A stretch of 64,000 bases of DNA from Mesobacillus jeotgali (GCF_900166585.1 NZ_FVZC01000009.1:620001-684000); one strand, 5' to 3'; numbered from the stretch's first letter, positions 47,776-58,480 are shown. Made by a program: numbers and translations. The notes: generated by a model not told the origin, from the letters alone.

Positions 47776-48246
47776 ATGAGCAAGGTTACAGAAGTAGTGG
47801 AAGAGCTAGTAACTCCCATCTTGAATGAAAACGACCTAGAATTAGTAGATATTGAATACGTAAAAGAAGGAAAGAACTGGTTCCTGCGCGTATACATTGA
47901 TAAGGACAACGGTATTGATATCGAGGAATGCGGCATCGTCAGTGAGCGCCTTAGCGAAAAGCTTGATGCCATTGATCCAATCCCGCATAACTACTTTTTG
48001 GAAGTCTCCTCACCAGGTGCAGAACGCCCTTTGAAAAAGGAAAAGGATTATCAAAAAGCAATCGGCAAGAATGTCTTTGTCAAAACGTATGAACCAATCG
48101 ATGGCGAAAAGGCGTTTGAAGGGATTTTGACCGATTACAATGGTGAAACAATAACTGTGGAAGTGAAAATTAAAACACGAAAGAAAACAGTTGCAATACC
48201 TTTTGAAAAGATTGCCAGCGCGAGGCTTGCAGTCACTTTTTCATAA
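47776..48246 (+). CDS. rimP: Ribosome maturation factor RimP
   Basis: Needed for 30S subunit maturation (YlxS in B. subtilis). 156 aa. N-terminal domain with [30 protein letters not shown], then [29 protein letters not shown] before the ATG at 47776. First gene of the rimP-nusA-infB operon. Confidence 0.97.
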   Translation: MSKVTEVVEELVTPILNENDLELVDIEYVKEGKNWFLRVYIDKDNGIDIEECGIVSERLSEKLDAIDPIPHNYFLEVSSPGAERPLKKEKDYQKAIGKNVFVKTYEPIDGEKAFEGILTDYNGETITVEVKIKTRKKTVAIPFEKIASARLAVTFS

Positions 48247-48278
48247 TCTGTCTAGAAAATATCTTCAGTTTATTATTT

Positions 48279-48330
48279 AAAGGCCTATTTGGATCCATCT
48301 GGGTTACATAGTTTCTGAAAAAAGCCTTAT
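48279..48330. repeat. Possible short copy of the foldback repeat family
   Basis: In the rimP-nusA spacer, AAAGGCCTATTT (48279-48290) faces an arm which, read in reverse complement (48327 back to 48307), gives AGGCTTTTTTCAGAAACTATG. That matches the arm of element B (AGGCTGTTTTCTCAAACTTTG) at 17 of 21 positions. The unit is only about 50 bp, so it would be an internally deleted remnant. Tentative. Confidence 0.35.
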
Positions 48331-48366
48331 AAAGATGGGTAGTTAAAAAAGGGGGATTTATATCTC

Positions 48367-49476
48367 ATGAGCAGCGAATTGTTGGATGCTCTTACGATTC
48401 TTGAAAAAGAAAAAGGGATTTCCAGGGACATTTTAATTGAGGCAATCGAAGCAGCACTTATTTCTGCTTATCGCCGCAACTTCAACCAGGCACAAAACGT
48501 CCGTATCGATTTGAACTTAGGAAATGGTTCAATGCGCGTTTTTGCCAGAAAGGAAGTTGTCGACGAAGTCTTCGATCCACGCCTTGAGATCTCTTTGGAA
48601 GAAGCACAAAAGATCAATCCTAACTATGTGGTAGAAGATGTTGTTGAACTCGAAGTGACACCGAAGGACTTCGGAAGAATTGCTGCACAGACAGCCAAAC
48701 AGGTGGTTACACAGCGTGTACGTGAAGCAGAAAGAGGCATCATCTATTCTGAATTCATCGATCGCGAAGAGGATATCATGACAGGTATCGTACAGCGTCA
48801 GGATCCAAAGTTCATCTATGTGAGTCTGGGTAAAATTGAGGCAATCCTGCCAGCCAATGAGCAGATGCCTAACGAACATTACAAGCCTCATGACAGAATT
48901 AAAGTGTTTATTACCAAGGTTGAAAAAACCACTAAAGGGCCACAAATATTCGTTTCGAGAACACACCCTGGGCTTTTGAAGAGACTTTTCGAAATTGAAG
49001 TACCTGAAATTTATGACGGTACTGTTGAAATAAAGTCAGTTGCACGCGAAGCAGGCGACCGTTCAAAGATCTCTGTTCATTCTGATAACCAGGAAGTTGA
49101 TCCAGTCGGTTCATGTGTCGGTCCTCGCGGAAATCGCGTTCAGGCAGTTGTCAATGAGCTTAAGGGCGAAAAAATCGATATCGTCAAGTGGTCTGAAGAT
49201 CCTGTCGTATTTGTAGCCAATGCATTGAGTCCTTCAAAAGTTCTTGATGTCATTGTTAATGAAGAGGAAAAAGCGACAACAGTAATCGTTCCTGATTACC
49301 AGCTTTCACTGGCGATTGGAAAACGCGGGCAGAACGCACGGCTTGCTGCTAAGCTTACTGGCTGGAAAATTGACATTAAGGCAGAAACTGAGGCGAGAGA
49401 TTCAGGCATTTATCCACGCGACAATGAGCCGCTTTTATCTGCAAATGATGATTATGAAGATGAAGACATTGATTAA
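48367..49476 (+). CDS. nusA: Transcription termination/antitermination factor NusA
   Basis: RNA polymerase-bound factor that promotes pausing and intrinsic termination. 369 aa, the short Firmicute form: N-terminal domain ([26 protein letters not shown]), S1 domain (about 135-200), KH1 and KH2 ([39 protein letters not shown]), and an acidic tail. GGGGG lies about 10 nt before the ATG. Confidence 0.98.
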   Translation: MSSELLDALTILEKEKGISRDILIEAIEAALISAYRRNFNQAQNVRIDLNLGNGSMRVFARKEVVDEVFDPRLEISLEEAQKINPNYVVEDVVELEVTPKDFGRIAAQTAKQVVTQRVREAERGIIYSEFIDREEDIMTGIVQRQDPKFIYVSLGKIEAILPANEQMPNEHYKPHDRIKVFITKVEKTTKGPQIFVSRTHPGLLKRLFEIEVPEIYDGTVEIKSVAREAGDRSKISVHSDNQEVDPVGSCVGPRGNRVQAVVNELKGEKIDIVKWSEDPVVFVANALSPSKVLDVIVNEEEKATTVIVPDYQLSLAIGKRGQNARLAAKLTGWKIDIKAETEARDSGIYPRDNEPLLSANDDYEDEDID

Positions 49477-49492
49477 TGTGAGGTGAATGATC

Positions 49493-49774
49493 GTGAACAG
49501 CCACAAGAAGGTTCCTATGCGAAAATGTGTCGCTACCGGTGAAATGAGGCCGAAAAAAGAACTAGTTCGCATCGTTCGCTCTAAAGAAGGAGAAGTATCC
49601 GTCGACGTGACAGGGAAAAAGTCAGGCCGCGGGGCATATCTTTCAAAAGATAAAGAAGCAGTAGATTTAGCCAAGAAACGGAATATATTGTCCAAACAGC
49701 TTGAAACTCAAGTGGACAATGCAATTTATGATGAGTTGTATGACCTCATCGAAAAGGAGAGCAGACAATCCTGA
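49493..49774 (+). CDS. rnpM: YlxR/RnpM, RNase P modulator
   Basis: Small basic RNA-binding protein (93 aa; YlxR), reported in B. subtilis as a modulator of RNase P. Signature [23 protein letters not shown] and [16 protein letters not shown] at 49493 has AGGTGA 6 nt upstream; the ATG at 49487 abuts that site. The stop overlaps ylxQ. Confidence 0.94.
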   Translation: MNSHKKVPMRKCVATGEMRPKKELVRIVRSKEGEVSVDVTGKKSGRGAYLSKDKEAVDLAKKRNILSKQLETQVDNAIYDELYDLIEKESRQS

Positions 49775-50076
49775 TGAATTCTAATCAATGGATGTCATTG
49801 CTTGGTTTAGCGAATCGAGCACGGAAAATTATTTCAGGGGAAGAGCTTTCCGTCAAAGAAATCAGAAGCGGAAAAGCGAAACTCATTTTGCTTTCAGCGG
49901 ATGCATCCGCAAATACTACAAAGAAAATTACCGACAAGTGCAATTCCTATAATGTTCCCTGCAAGATGGTCCCGGACAGGTTCCAGCTTGGCCAGGCGAT
50001 TGGAAAGGATGCCCGCGTTGTAGTAGCCCTGTTGGACGAGGGTTTTGCAAAAAAACTGTTGACGTTGCTCGATTAA
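49774..50076 (+). CDS. ylxQ: L7Ae-family RNA-binding protein YlxQ
   Basis: 100 aa, ribosomal L7Ae/L30e fold, binding kink-turn RNA. Family features: [38 protein letters not shown], and [15 protein letters not shown]. Starts on the last base of rnpM (ATGA-type overlap). Physiological target not settled. Confidence 0.93.
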   Translation: MNSNQWMSLLGLANRARKIISGEELSVKEIRSGKAKLILLSADASANTTKKITDKCNSYNVPCKMVPDRFQLGQAIGKDARVVVALLDEGFAKKLLTLLD

Positions 50077-50095
50077 TTCTAGCGGGGGTGAAAAT

Positions 50096-52426
50096 ATGAG
50101 TAAAACGCGCGTTTATGAATATGCAAAGAAGCATAATTTATCGAGTAAAGACGTGATTATAAAATTGAAAGAAATGAACATAGAGGTTTCCAACCATATG
50201 ACTGCAATGGAAGATGAAACCGTAAAGAAGCTTGATGCGATCTACCAAAAGAGAGAAGAAAAGCAGCCAGCGAATAAGCCGCAGCAGCAAAGCCAGCCCA
50301 AGTCTTCACAGGGCGACAAACAAGCGCACAACAGAAACCAGGGCCAAAAGCCAAACCAGGGGCAAAATCGCAATCATTCCCAAAATTCGGGTCAGAATCG
50401 CAATCAATCCCAAAACCAGCAAAGAAACAACACAGGGCAGCAAAAACCTCAGCTTAAGACAACTGCCAGCGCTTTTTCAGATGACGAGCGCCGCGCAACA
50501 ACTCCTGAGAAGGTAAAAAGCTCAGCAACGCCTAATAAAAAGCCTGGGAACTCTCAGCCTTTCAACAAAAATAACAAGAACAAACAGAATAATAAGAACA
50601 GAAACCAGCAAAACCAGAATAAAGGCCGACAAAGCCAGCAGCAGGCTCCACAACAGCCGAAAAAGGTGAAAGAGCTTCCAACAAAGATTACTTTCAGCGA
50701 GTCCTTGACAGTGGCTGAACTTGCCAAGAAGCTTAATCGTGAACCTTCTGAAATCATCAAGAAGCTATTCATGCTTGGTGTTATGGCAACAATCAATCAG
50801 GATCTAGACAAAGATGCTATCGAATTGATTGCTACAGATTATGGCGTAGAGGTCGAAGAAGAAATCAAAATCGATACAACCGATCTTGAAGTATACTTCA
50901 CTGAAGATGAAGAAGCGAATATGGTTGAAAGACCATCAGTCGTTACAATCATGGGCCACGTTGACCATGGTAAAACAACTTTGCTTGACTCTATCCGCAA
51001 TACTAAGGTAACTGCAGGCGAGGCTGGTGGAATCACTCAGCATATCGGTGCTTACCAGGTTGAGGATAATGGCAAGAAAATTACATTCCTTGATACACCA
51101 GGTCACGCAGCCTTTACAACCATGCGTGCCCGCGGTGCGAAGATTACCGATATTACCATCCTGGTTGTGGCAGCAGATGACGGAGTAAAGCCACAGACTG
51201 TAGAAGCGTTGAACCATGCCAAAGCTGCAGAAGTACCAATCATCGTCGCGGTTAACAAGATGGATAAACCAACTGCGAACCCTGATCGAGTAATGCAGGA
51301 ATTGACAGAGTATGGCCTGGTTCCAGAGGCATGGGGCGGCGAAACAATCTTTGTTCCTATTTCAGCTCTTACAGGGGAAGGCATCGATAGCTTGCTGGAA
51401 ATGATCCTGCTTGTAGGAGAAGTGGAAGAATACAAGGCAAATCCTAACAGGAATGCCATTGGAACGGTTATTGAAGCGCAGCTTGATAAAGGCCGTGGCT
51501 CCGTGGCAACATTGCTTGTCCAGAACGGTACTTTGAAAATCGGTGACCCGATTGTTGTTGGAAACACTTTCGGCCGTGTACGTGCCATGGTTAACGATTT
51601 AGGCCGCCGCGTAAAGGATGCAGGCCCATCAACACCTGTTGAAATTACAGGGCTTAATGATGTGCCACAGGCAGGAGACCGTTTCGTCGTATTTGAAGAC
51701 GAAAAAACAGCGCGCCAGATTGGTGAAATTCGTTCACAGCAAGCATTGCAGGCTCAGCGCAGTGAAAAAGCCCGCGTAAGCCTCGATACATTGTTTGAAC
51801 ATATGAAACAAGGGGAAATGAAAGACCTAAATCTAATTATTAAAGCCGACGTTCAAGGTTCAGTTGAAGCACTTGCAGCAGCATTGCAAAAACTGGAGGT
51901 TGAAGGTGTCAATGTGAGGATTATTCACACTGGTGTTGGTGCGATCAATGAGTCTGACATCACTCTTGCTGCAGCTTCAAACGGTATCGTCATTGGTTTC
52001 AACGTACGTCCGGACAATAACGCTAAACGTGCAGCCGATTCTGAAAAGGTTGATATCCGACTACACCGTATTATTTATAAGGTGATTGAAGAAATCGAAT
52101 CAGCCATGAAGGGAATGCTTGACCCTGTTTATGCAGAAAAAGTTATTGGCCAGGCTGAAGTCCGACAGACTTTCAAGGTATCAAAAATCGGAACAATTGC
52201 AGGTTCATATGTCACTGATGGAAAAATCACCCGTGACAGCGGTGTTCGCTTGATCCGTGAGGGAGTTGTAATTTTTGAAGGACAACTTGATGCGTTAAAA
52301 CGTTTCAAGGATGATGCCAAGGAAGTATCAGCAGGCTATGAATGTGGTATTACCATTAAAAACTTCAATGACGTCAAGGAAGGCGATGTTATTGAAGCAT
52401 ATATCATGGAAGAAGTGGAACGTTAA
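50096..52426 (+). CDS. infB: Translation initiation factor IF-2
   Basis: GTPase that brings fMet-tRNA to the 30S and joins subunits. 776 aa. N-terminal IF2N domain ([20 protein letters not shown]), a low-complexity Q/N/K-rich linker (about residues 55-190), second IF2N, then G domain with [16 protein letters not shown] near residue 285, DTPGHAAF and NKMD, then domains II, III and IV. GCGGGGGTG precedes the ATG. Confidence 0.98.
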   Translation: MSKTRVYEYAKKHNLSSKDVIIKLKEMNIEVSNHMTAMEDETVKKLDAIYQKREEKQPANKPQQQSQPKSSQGDKQAHNRNQGQKPNQGQNRNHSQNSGQNRNQSQNQQRNNTGQQKPQLKTTASAFSDDERRATTPEKVKSSATPNKKPGNSQPFNKNNKNKQNNKNRNQQNQNKGRQSQQQAPQQPKKVKELPTKITFSESLTVAELAKKLNREPSEIIKKLFMLGVMATINQDLDKDAIELIATDYGVEVEEEIKIDTTDLEVYFTEDEEANMVERPSVVTIMGHVDHGKTTLLDSIRNTKVTAGEAGGITQHIGAYQVEDNGKKITFLDTPGHAAFTTMRARGAKITDITILVVAADDGVKPQTVEALNHAKAAEVPIIVAVNKMDKPTANPDRVMQELTEYGLVPEAWGGETIFVPISALTGEGIDSLLEMILLVGEVEEYKANPNRNAIGTVIEAQLDKGRGSVATLLVQNGTLKIGDPIVVGNTFGRVRAMVNDLGRRVKDAGPSTPVEITGLNDVPQAGDRFVVFEDEKTARQIGEIRSQQALQAQRSEKARVSLDTLFEHMKQGEMKDLNLIIKADVQGSVEALAAALQKLEVEGVNVRIIHTGVGAINESDITLAAASNGIVIGFNVRPDNNAKRAADSEKVDIRLHRIIYKVIEEIESAMKGMLDPVYAEKVIGQAEVRQTFKVSKIGTIAGSYVTDGKITRDSGVRLIREGVVIFEGQLDALKRFKDDAKEVSAGYECGITIKNFNDVKEGDVIEAYIMEEVER

Positions 52427-52707
52427 TGGTAGTAGGCTTAGCAGCCTGTGAATGCATCATCTATGATGCTCATTCTCTAAAAGAAAAGAGAGCTGTCCTG
52501 CAGCGAATCATCACAAGGCTGAAACAAAAGTACAATGTTTCCGTGTCTGAAGTAGAGCATCATGATCTCTGGCAGCGCACTACAATTGCCATTGCAGCTG
52601 TCTCAGCATCAAAGGTATCGACCGAAAGGGAGCTTCAGAACGCCTTGAAAATGATTGATTCTTTTCCTGAGATCGAACGTACCATCACCGATATTGAATG
52701 GCTTTGA
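52426..52707 (+). CDS. ylxP: DUF503 protein YlxP
   Basis: 93 aa, DUF503 family, usually found between infB and rbfA. Sequence features: SLKEKRAVLQRIITRLKQKYNVSVSEVEHHDLWQR and the end FPEIERTITDIEWL. Starts on the infB stop. Function unknown; location suggests ribosome or RNA related work. Confidence 0.92.
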   Translation: MVVGLAACECIIYDAHSLKEKRAVLQRIITRLKQKYNVSVSEVEHHDLWQRTTIAIAAVSASKVSTERELQNALKMIDSFPEIERTITDIEWL

Positions 52708-52725
52708 TTAACGAGGTGATTGAAA

Positions 52726-53106
52726 ATGGGTCATAGAGTAAATCGTGTTGGCGAACAAATGAAAAAAGAATTAGGCGATATCATCAGCCGGAAAATCAAG
52801 GATCCGCGAGTTGGTTTTGTAACCGTGACAGATGTCCAGGTTACAGGAGACCTGCAGCAGGCAAAGGTTTATATCTCTGTTTTAGGAGACGAACAACAGA
52901 GGGAAGATACTCTTAAAGGGCTAGCGAAGGCAAAGGGCTTCATCAGGACCGAAATTGGCCAGCGAATCCGACTAAGAAAGACACCTGAGTTGATCTTTGA
53001 ATTCGATGAAACAATGGCATATGGTAATCGTATCAATTCATTGATCCACGAGCTGCACAGAGAAGAGCAGCCTGGAGAAGAAGAGCAAGAAAAGGATAAT
53101 GACTAA
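52726..53106 (+). CDS. rbfA: Ribosome-binding factor A
   Basis: 30S maturation factor of KH-like fold, needed for 16S processing and cold growth. 126 aa. [34 protein letters not shown] is diagnostic, and [21 protein letters not shown] follows. ATG at 52726, 6 nt after AGGTGA. Last gene before a strong terminator. Confidence 0.97.
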   Translation: MGHRVNRVGEQMKKELGDIISRKIKDPRVGFVTVTDVQVTGDLQQAKVYISVLGDEQQREDTLKGLAKAKGFIRTEIGQRIRLRKTPELIFEFDETMAYGNRINSLIHELHREEQPGEEEQEKDND

Positions 53107-53140
53107 AAGGAAAGCATTTAGTCAGGAATTTAACCTGATA

Positions 53141-53174
53141 AAAATGGATAGACAAAACGTCTATCCATTTTTTT
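53141..53174 (+). terminator. Terminator after rbfA
   Basis: Thirteen-pair stem AAAATGGATAGAC (53141-53153) / GTCTATCCATTTT (53159-53171) with AAAAC loop, then more T. Ends the rimP-rbfA operon. Confidence 0.94.
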
Positions 53175-53187
53175 CGATATTTTTTTT

Positions 53188-53373
53188 AGGCTGTTTTCTC
53201 AAACTTTGTTGCTATTGACTACAAAATAGGATGAAATGAACTAAGTTTCTTCACAAAATTTAATGCTTAATAAGAGAAAAGAGCTTGCCAACTTAGTACC
53301 GACCTACAAAATGGCTTTTTTTACGTTAAAACAGGCTTTAGGATTTTAACAACAATCTTTACAAAAACAGCCT
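53188..53373. repeat. MITE-like foldback element B
   Basis: Left arm AGGCTGTTTTCTCAAACTTTGTTG-like from 53188; the right end (53373 back to 53347), read in reverse complement, gives AGGCTGTTTTTGTAAAGATTG and on, matching at about 20 of 27 positions. The left arm also matches element A (AGGCT, TTT, C.CAAA, TTGTTGCT). Size, about 186-195 bp, is like element A. It fills most of the 304-bp rbfA-truB spacer, right after a terminator. No open reading frame. Confidence 0.65.
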
Positions 53374-53410
53374 TTTTTAAAAATACATAAAACATTAAGG
53401 AGGAAAGGAT

Positions 53411-54328
53411 ATGGAAGGGATTCTGCCTCTTTTCAAACCAGCAGGGATGACTTCGCATGATTGTGTATTTAAGCTCAGGAAGCTTTTGAGAACAAAGAAA
53501 GTGGGACATACTGGGACTCTTGATCCAGATGTAACCGGCGTGCTTCCAATCTGTGTCGGCAAAGCAACGAAAATTGCCGAATACATAACAGATTCAGGTA
53601 AAGCTTATGAAGGGGAAGTTACCCTTGGATTCACCACTACAACAGAAGATGCTTCAGGAGAAAAAGTTGAAGAAAAGCCAGTAGACAGATCGATTACAAG
53701 ACATGAAGTCGAAAAGGTTCTCCAGTCGTTGATTGGGGAAATAGATCAAACCCCACCAATGTATTCTGCAGTAAAAGTTAATGGGAAGAAACTATATGAA
53801 TATGCAAGACAGGGAATTGAAGTAGAGAGGCCAACCAGGAAAGTGACTATATCCAGCATTGAGCTGCTTGACAGTCGGACTTTTTTTGAAGGGGAACTGG
53901 TCAGTTTTAAATTCCGAGTTTCATGCAGCAAAGGTACATATATTAGGACATTAGCTGTAACAATCGGTGAAAAATTGGGGTATCCAGCCCATATGTCATC
54001 ATTGGTGAGGATTCAGTCTGCTTCCTTTTCACTCGATGACTGCTTTACCTTCGAACAGCTGGAAGAATTGGCTTTGGATGAAAAACTAGAAACAGCTCTG
54101 TACCCTCTAGAGGCTGGAATATCTTATTTGCCGAAATATCGCATTAATGATAAAGTAGCAGAGAAAGTGAAAAATGGGGCCCAGCTTCCGATTCCAGAGG
54201 AACTTGAAGGGGTTGAAGGCCCTATCGTAGCAGAAACAGAAGACGGAAAAGCGCTCGCCATTTACAGGGTACATCCCAGCAAAGCGGGGATGATGAAGCC
54301 TGATAAAGTATTAAGAAATGAGCAATAA
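53411..54328 (+). CDS. truB: tRNA pseudouridine-55 synthase
   Basis: Makes pseudouridine 55 in the T-loop of tRNAs. 305 aa. Catalytic Asp38 in VGHTGTLDPDVTGVLPICVG, with KAYEGEVTLGFTTTTEDASG and the C-terminal RNA-contact part. TAAGGAGG precedes the ATG at 53411. No clear promoter is seen upstream except within or beside element B. Confidence 0.97.
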   Translation: MEGILPLFKPAGMTSHDCVFKLRKLLRTKKVGHTGTLDPDVTGVLPICVGKATKIAEYITDSGKAYEGEVTLGFTTTTEDASGEKVEEKPVDRSITRHEVEKVLQSLIGEIDQTPPMYSAVKVNGKKLYEYARQGIEVERPTRKVTISSIELLDSRTFFEGELVSFKFRVSCSKGTYIRTLAVTIGEKLGYPAHMSSLVRIQSASFSLDDCFTFEQLEELALDEKLETALYPLEAGISYLPKYRINDKVAEKVKNGAQLPIPEELEGVEGPIVAETEDGKALAIYRVHPSKAGMMKPDKVLRNEQ

Positions 54329-54423
54329 GACAGAAAAGTATTGCCCCGATAGATACATAGTCAGCGTTTCCTGAAAGTATCGTGATTAAATGAGCAGCTA
54401 GGTCAGAAAAGGTGAGTTAATTC

Positions 54424-55377
54424 ATGGAATTGATAAAGCTAAACCATCCTCATGAATATAAATTAGAAGATTTTCCGGCGATGGCCATGGCGCTGGGTTA
54501 TTTTGACGGAGTCCATTTAGGCCACCAGCAGGTGATCAATGAAGCAAAAAGAGTGGCTGAAGCCAGGGGCCTAAAAAGTGCGGTTATGACATTTGATCCC
54601 CATCCTTCAGTCGTACTGGGCAAAAGCGTTCAACATATAGAATATATCACTCCATTGGAGGAGAAAGCTCGAATAATCAATGCAATGGGAGTTGATTACC
54701 TATTTGTCGTCTGTTTCTCGACTGAATTCTCGGGTTTATTGCCACAGGAATTCGTGGACCAATATATCATTGGGTTAAATGTCCACCATGTCGTAGCGGG
54801 CTTTGACTATTCATACGGGAAAATGGGGAAGGGAAATATGGAGACGATCCAGTTCCATTCCAGGTCAAAATTTGATTTTTCTATCGTATCCAAATTGTCA
54901 ACTTCCCAGGAAGAAAAGGTGAGTTCTACCATGATCCGCGGCCTGCTGAGAGACGGCAAAGTGGGTGAGATGCCAGAGTTGCTGGGCAGATACTATATCA
55001 CAAAAGGCTCAGTGGTAAATGGGGAACGACGTGGCCGCACAATTGGGTTCCCGACTGCAAACGTGCTGATGGATGATCAGTATATCCTGCCTCCTACAGG
55101 AGTTTACGCTGTTAAAATCCATGTTGAAGGTACATGGCATGAGGGCGTCTGTAATGTTGGCTATAAACCGACCTTCCACAAGGAAACAAAAGACAAGCCA
55201 TCAGTGGAAGTCCATATTTTCGATTTCAACAAAGATATCTACGGTGAAACCGCGAAAATTGAATGGCATCTGCGGCTGAGAAGTGAAAAGAAATTCGAGG
55301 GAATCCAGCAGCTTGTTGCCCAAATCGAGAAGGATAAGCAGGAAGCCATTCTGTACTTTGAAAAAAACAGGGCTTAG
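54424..55377 (+). CDS. ribF: Bifunctional riboflavin kinase/FAD synthetase
   Basis: Converts riboflavin to FMN and FMN to FAD (RibC in B. subtilis). 317 aa. N-terminal nucleotidyltransferase domain with MALGYFDGVHLGHQQVI; C-terminal kinase domain with GERRGRTIGFPTANV near residue 200. AAAAGGTGAG upstream of the ATG. The 95-nt truB-ribF spacer holds no recognised element. Confidence 0.97.
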   Translation: MELIKLNHPHEYKLEDFPAMAMALGYFDGVHLGHQQVINEAKRVAEARGLKSAVMTFDPHPSVVLGKSVQHIEYITPLEEKARIINAMGVDYLFVVCFSTEFSGLLPQEFVDQYIIGLNVHHVVAGFDYSYGKMGKGNMETIQFHSRSKFDFSIVSKLSTSQEEKVSSTMIRGLLRDGKVGEMPELLGRYYITKGSVVNGERRGRTIGFPTANVLMDDQYILPPTGVYAVKIHVEGTWHEGVCNVGYKPTFHKETKDKPSVEVHIFDFNKDIYGETAKIEWHLRLRSEKKFEGIQQLVAQIEKDKQEAILYFEKNRA

Positions 55378-55379
55378 AC

Positions 55380-55408
55380 TTGCTTTTTGTCGTAAAAAGA
55401 TGTATTCT
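55380..55408 (+). promoter_or_regulatory. rpsO promoter
   Basis: TTGCTT (55380-55385), 17 bp, TATTCT (55403-55408), just after the ribF stop; it would give a leader of about 85 nt. Confidence 0.55.
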
Positions 55409-55434
55409 TATTTACGTATCAAAAGGAACCTTTG

Positions 55435-55495
55435 CTTGGCAAGTCGAGTCACCGACGCTTGCTCGGTAACAGGGGATTATAATATTGGAGGTGAA
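55435..55495 (+). promoter_or_regulatory. S15 (rpsO) leader with alternative hairpins
   Basis: GCAAGTCG (55439-55446) can pair with CGA..CTTGC (55453-55462, CG bulge), or instead ACCGA (55451-55455) with TCGGT (55463-55467). The two folds are mutually exclusive. Place and form agree with the S15 autoregulatory leader known in Geobacillus and other bacilli. Followed by TTGGAGGTG. Confidence 0.55.
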
Positions 55496-55500
55496 TACGG

Positions 55501-55770
55501 ATGGCAATCACAAAAGTACGTAAAAACGAACTAATCAACGAGTTCAAAGTTCACGAAAGTGATACTGGATCTCCAGAAGTTCAAATCGCTGTCCTTACTG
55601 AAGAAATCAACACTTTGAACGACCACTTGCGCGTTCACAAGAAGGACCACCACTCACGTCGCGGTCTTTTGAAAATGGTAGGTAAGCGTCGTAACCTTTT
55701 GACTTACCTTCGTAACAAGGACGTTGCTCGTTACCGCGAGTTAATCAACAAGCTTGGCTTACGTAGATAG
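55501..55770 (+). CDS. rpsO: 30S ribosomal protein S15
   Basis: Primary 16S-binding protein of the platform, 89 aa. Conserved [38 protein letters not shown] and [12 protein letters not shown]. Codon use shows high expression. GGAGGTG before the ATG. Own promoter and terminator. Confidence 0.99.
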   Translation: MAITKVRKNELINEFKVHESDTGSPEVQIAVLTEEINTLNDHLRVHKKDHHSRRGLLKMVGKRRNLLTYLRNKDVARYRELINKLGLRR

Positions 55771-55775
55771 TCTGT

Positions 55776-55802
55776 AAAAGCGGGATTTATCCCGCTTTTT
55801 TA
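55776..55802 (+). terminator. Terminator after rpsO
   Basis: Ten-pair stem AAAAGCGGGA / TCCCGCTTTT with TTTA loop (55776-55799), then T-run. Confidence 0.94.
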
Positions 55803-56147
55803 TTAGGCAATTTTTCGTCAGTACATAACAATTGATTGATATTAAGCACTCCTTTTTGGAGCATAATATAACATAAAAGATATTTAAAAAATGACTCCCG
55901 ATTTCATCATGGGCTGGACAAGCTTTTATCACATGATGTTAGGGAAGAATATGGTTTTATAATCGATTATAAAGGTATATTTGTTATAAGACATGTGTTT
56001 AAGTTGTTTATAAGAAAAGCTAACGACTTTAATGGCAAGGCATTGGAGCTTGAAACTAATCTAAGTTTGAAAAGTTTTTACTTATAAAGTTATAATTACC
56101 CGGGCTTAGCCAGGGTGTATTTAGTGTTAGAGAGGGGCTAAAAAAGC
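55803..56147 (+). promoter_or_regulatory. pnp upstream region with 18-bp palindrome
   Basis: A 345-bp gap. It holds a perfect palindrome TTTATAATCGATTATAAA (55956-55973), an inverted pair CATCATG / CATGATG (about 55908-55941), and a GC-rich patch with ACCC/GGGT pairing just before the pnp ribosome-binding site (GAGAGGGG). A promoter should be here but none stands out clearly. Confidence 0.45.
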
Positions 56148-58265
56148 ATGGAACAAGAAAAACAAAGTTTTTCCTTTGACTGGGCAGGACGTAAGCTTAC
56201 AGTTGAAATTGGACAGCTTGCGAAGCAGGCAAATGGCGCAGTCCTTGTCCGTTATGGAGACACTGCAGTATTAAGTACAGCCACTGCGTCTAAGGAACCG
56301 AAGAATCTTGACTTCTTCCCATTGACAGTGAACTATGAAGAAAGATTATATGCTGTCGGAAAAATTCCTGGCGGCTTTATTAAGCGTGAAGGACGTCCAA
56401 GCGAAAAGGCTATTCTTGCAAGCCGTTTAATCGACCGGCCAATCCGCCCATTATTCCCGGATGGATTCCGCAACGATGTCCAGGTAATCAGCATTGTCAT
56501 GAGTGTTGATCAAGATTGCTCTTCAGAAATGGCTGCCATGTTCGGGTCATCTTTAGCTTTATCAGTCTCAGATATCCCATTTGGAGGACCAATCGCTGGT
56601 GTTACTGTGGGAAGGATCGATGGCAAGTTTGTCATCAATCCATCTGTTGAAGAAACTGAAAAGAGCGATATGCACCTCGTTGTGGCAGGTACAATGGATG
56701 CAATCAACATGGTTGAAGCAGGTGCTGAAGAAGTTCCTGAGGAAATCATGCTTGAGGCAATTATGTTCGGACATGACGAAATCAAGCGTTTAATCGCGTT
56801 CCAACAGGAAATCGTCGCGCAGGTTGGCAAAGAAAAAAGAGAAATTAAACTATTTGAATTAGATAAAGAGCTAGAAGCTGAAGTGCGCGGAGTTTGTGAG
56901 CAAGACATGATTACGGCTATCCAGGTGCAGGAAAAGCACGCCCGTGAAGACGCAATCAAAGAAGTGAAAAATGCTGTTGTCGCTCGCTATGAAGAACAGG
57001 AAGCGGATGACGACAAACTTAAGCAGGTAAAACAAATCCTTGATAAAATTGTCAAAGGTGAAGTTCGCCGCTTGATTACAGAAGAAAAAGTACGTCCAGA
57101 TGGCCGTGGAGTCGATGAAATCAGGCCGCTTTCATCTGAGGTAGGCATGCTTCCTAGAACACATGGTTCAGGATTGTTCACAAGGGGACAAACACAGGCG
57201 CTAAGCATCTGTACGCTTGGAGCTATGGGGGATGTCCAAATCCTTGATGGCCTTGGAATCGAAGAAGAAAAACGTTTTATGCACCATTACAACTTCCCAT
57301 TATTCTCTGTAGGTGAAACTGGGCCGATCCGCGGACCGGGCCGACGTGAAATTGGGCACGGTGCGCTTGGTGAACGTGCACTTGAACCTGTTATCCCTAA
57401 TGAAAAAGACTTCCCATATACGGTCCGCCTTGTATCCGAGGTTCTCGAATCAAATGGTTCTACTTCACAGGCGAGTATTTGTGCAAGTACATTAGCTTTG
57501 ATGGATGCTGGTGTGCCTATTAAAGCACCGGTAGCTGGTATTGCTATGGGTCTAATCAAATCAGGAGAACACTACTCTATTCTCTCTGATATCCAGGGTA
57601 TGGAAGATCACCTTGGTGACATGGACTTCAAAGTAGCTGGAACTGCAAAAGGTGTTACAGCTCTGCAAATGGATATCAAAATTGAAGGGTTATCTCGTGA
57701 GATTCTTGATGAAGCTTTACAACAGGCTAAAAAAGGTCGTATGCATATTCTTGAATCAATGCTTGCAACTATCAAAGAACCACGAGAACAGCTTTCACAA
57801 TATGCTCCGAAAATCATTACGATGTGGATCAAACCGGATAAAATCCGTGACGTCATTGGGCCAAGTGGAAAACAGATCAATAAAATCATTGAAGAAACTG
57901 GCGTAAAAATCGATATCGAACAAGATGGTACAGTATTTATTGGTTCAGTAGACGAAGAAATGATCCAAAGAGCCAAGAAAATCATCGAAGATATCGTCCG
58001 TGAAGTCGAAGTCGGAGAGATGTATCTTGGCAAAGTCCGCCGCATTGAAAAGTTTGGTGCGTTCGTGGAAATCTTCCCTGGGAAAGACGGTCTGGTACAC
58101 ATTTCCGAGCTTGCTGAAGAGCGGGTAGGAAAAGTGGAAGATGTCCTCAAGCTGGGAGATGAACTTCTGGTTAAGGTCACTGAAATCGACAAACAAGGAA
58201 GAGTAAATCTTTCCCGCAAGGCAGTATTGAAAGAACAGCGTGAAAAAGCTGAGAAACAATCATAA
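56148..58265 (+). CDS. pnp: Polynucleotide phosphorylase
   Basis: 3'-5' phosphorolytic exoribonuclease, main 3' decay enzyme of bacilli and also needed for competence and motility. 705 aa. Two RNase PH domains (first with [22 protein letters not shown]; second with [17 protein letters not shown]), then KH ([20 protein letters not shown]) and S1 ([26 protein letters not shown]) domains. GAGAGGGG upstream of the ATG. Confidence 0.98.
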   Translation: MEQEKQSFSFDWAGRKLTVEIGQLAKQANGAVLVRYGDTAVLSTATASKEPKNLDFFPLTVNYEERLYAVGKIPGGFIKREGRPSEKAILASRLIDRPIRPLFPDGFRNDVQVISIVMSVDQDCSSEMAAMFGSSLALSVSDIPFGGPIAGVTVGRIDGKFVINPSVEETEKSDMHLVVAGTMDAINMVEAGAEEVPEEIMLEAIMFGHDEIKRLIAFQQEIVAQVGKEKREIKLFELDKELEAEVRGVCEQDMITAIQVQEKHAREDAIKEVKNAVVARYEEQEADDDKLKQVKQILDKIVKGEVRRLITEEKVRPDGRGVDEIRPLSSEVGMLPRTHGSGLFTRGQTQALSICTLGAMGDVQILDGLGIEEEKRFMHHYNFPLFSVGETGPIRGPGRREIGHGALGERALEPVIPNEKDFPYTVRLVSEVLESNGSTSQASICASTLALMDAGVPIKAPVAGIAMGLIKSGEHYSILSDIQGMEDHLGDMDFKVAGTAKGVTALQMDIKIEGLSREILDEALQQAKKGRMHILESMLATIKEPREQLSQYAPKIITMWIKPDKIRDVIGPSGKQINKIIEETGVKIDIEQDGTVFIGSVDEEMIQRAKKIIEDIVREVEVGEMYLGKVRRIEKFGAFVEIFPGKDGLVHISELAEERVGKVEDVLKLGDELLVKVTEIDKQGRVNLSRKAVLKEQREKAEKQS

Positions 58266-58272
58266 GCATATT

Positions 58273-58302
58273 AAGGCCGGGGGATGCCCCGGCCTTTTTC
58301 TT
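58273..58302 (+). terminator. Terminator after pnp
   Basis: Ten-pair GC-rich stem AAGGCCGGGG / CCCCGGCCTT with GATG loop (58273-58296), then TTTCTT. Confidence 0.93.
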
Positions 58303-58480
58303 ATTTGCCCCCGGTTAATAACAAGTTACTGTGAACCAGGGGCCCCCCGTATTCATGCTCAATAAAAATACATTAAGCTGTCAATCGTTCTACCTTGTCC
58401 TTCTTCTTCATAAATTAAAATAAGGCTAATCAACGTTAATACTAGGGATTTTAGGCCGTACAGAAGAGGAGGCAAATAGA

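Noticed and set aside
36339..53373. Composite transposon bounded by foldback elements A and B
   Set aside because: All genes between them are core genes in their normal order, so the elements are independent insertions.
58440..58480. Sigma-E promoter before ylxY
   Set aside because: A CGTACAGA box resembles the -10 but is too near the start codon and has no matching -35.
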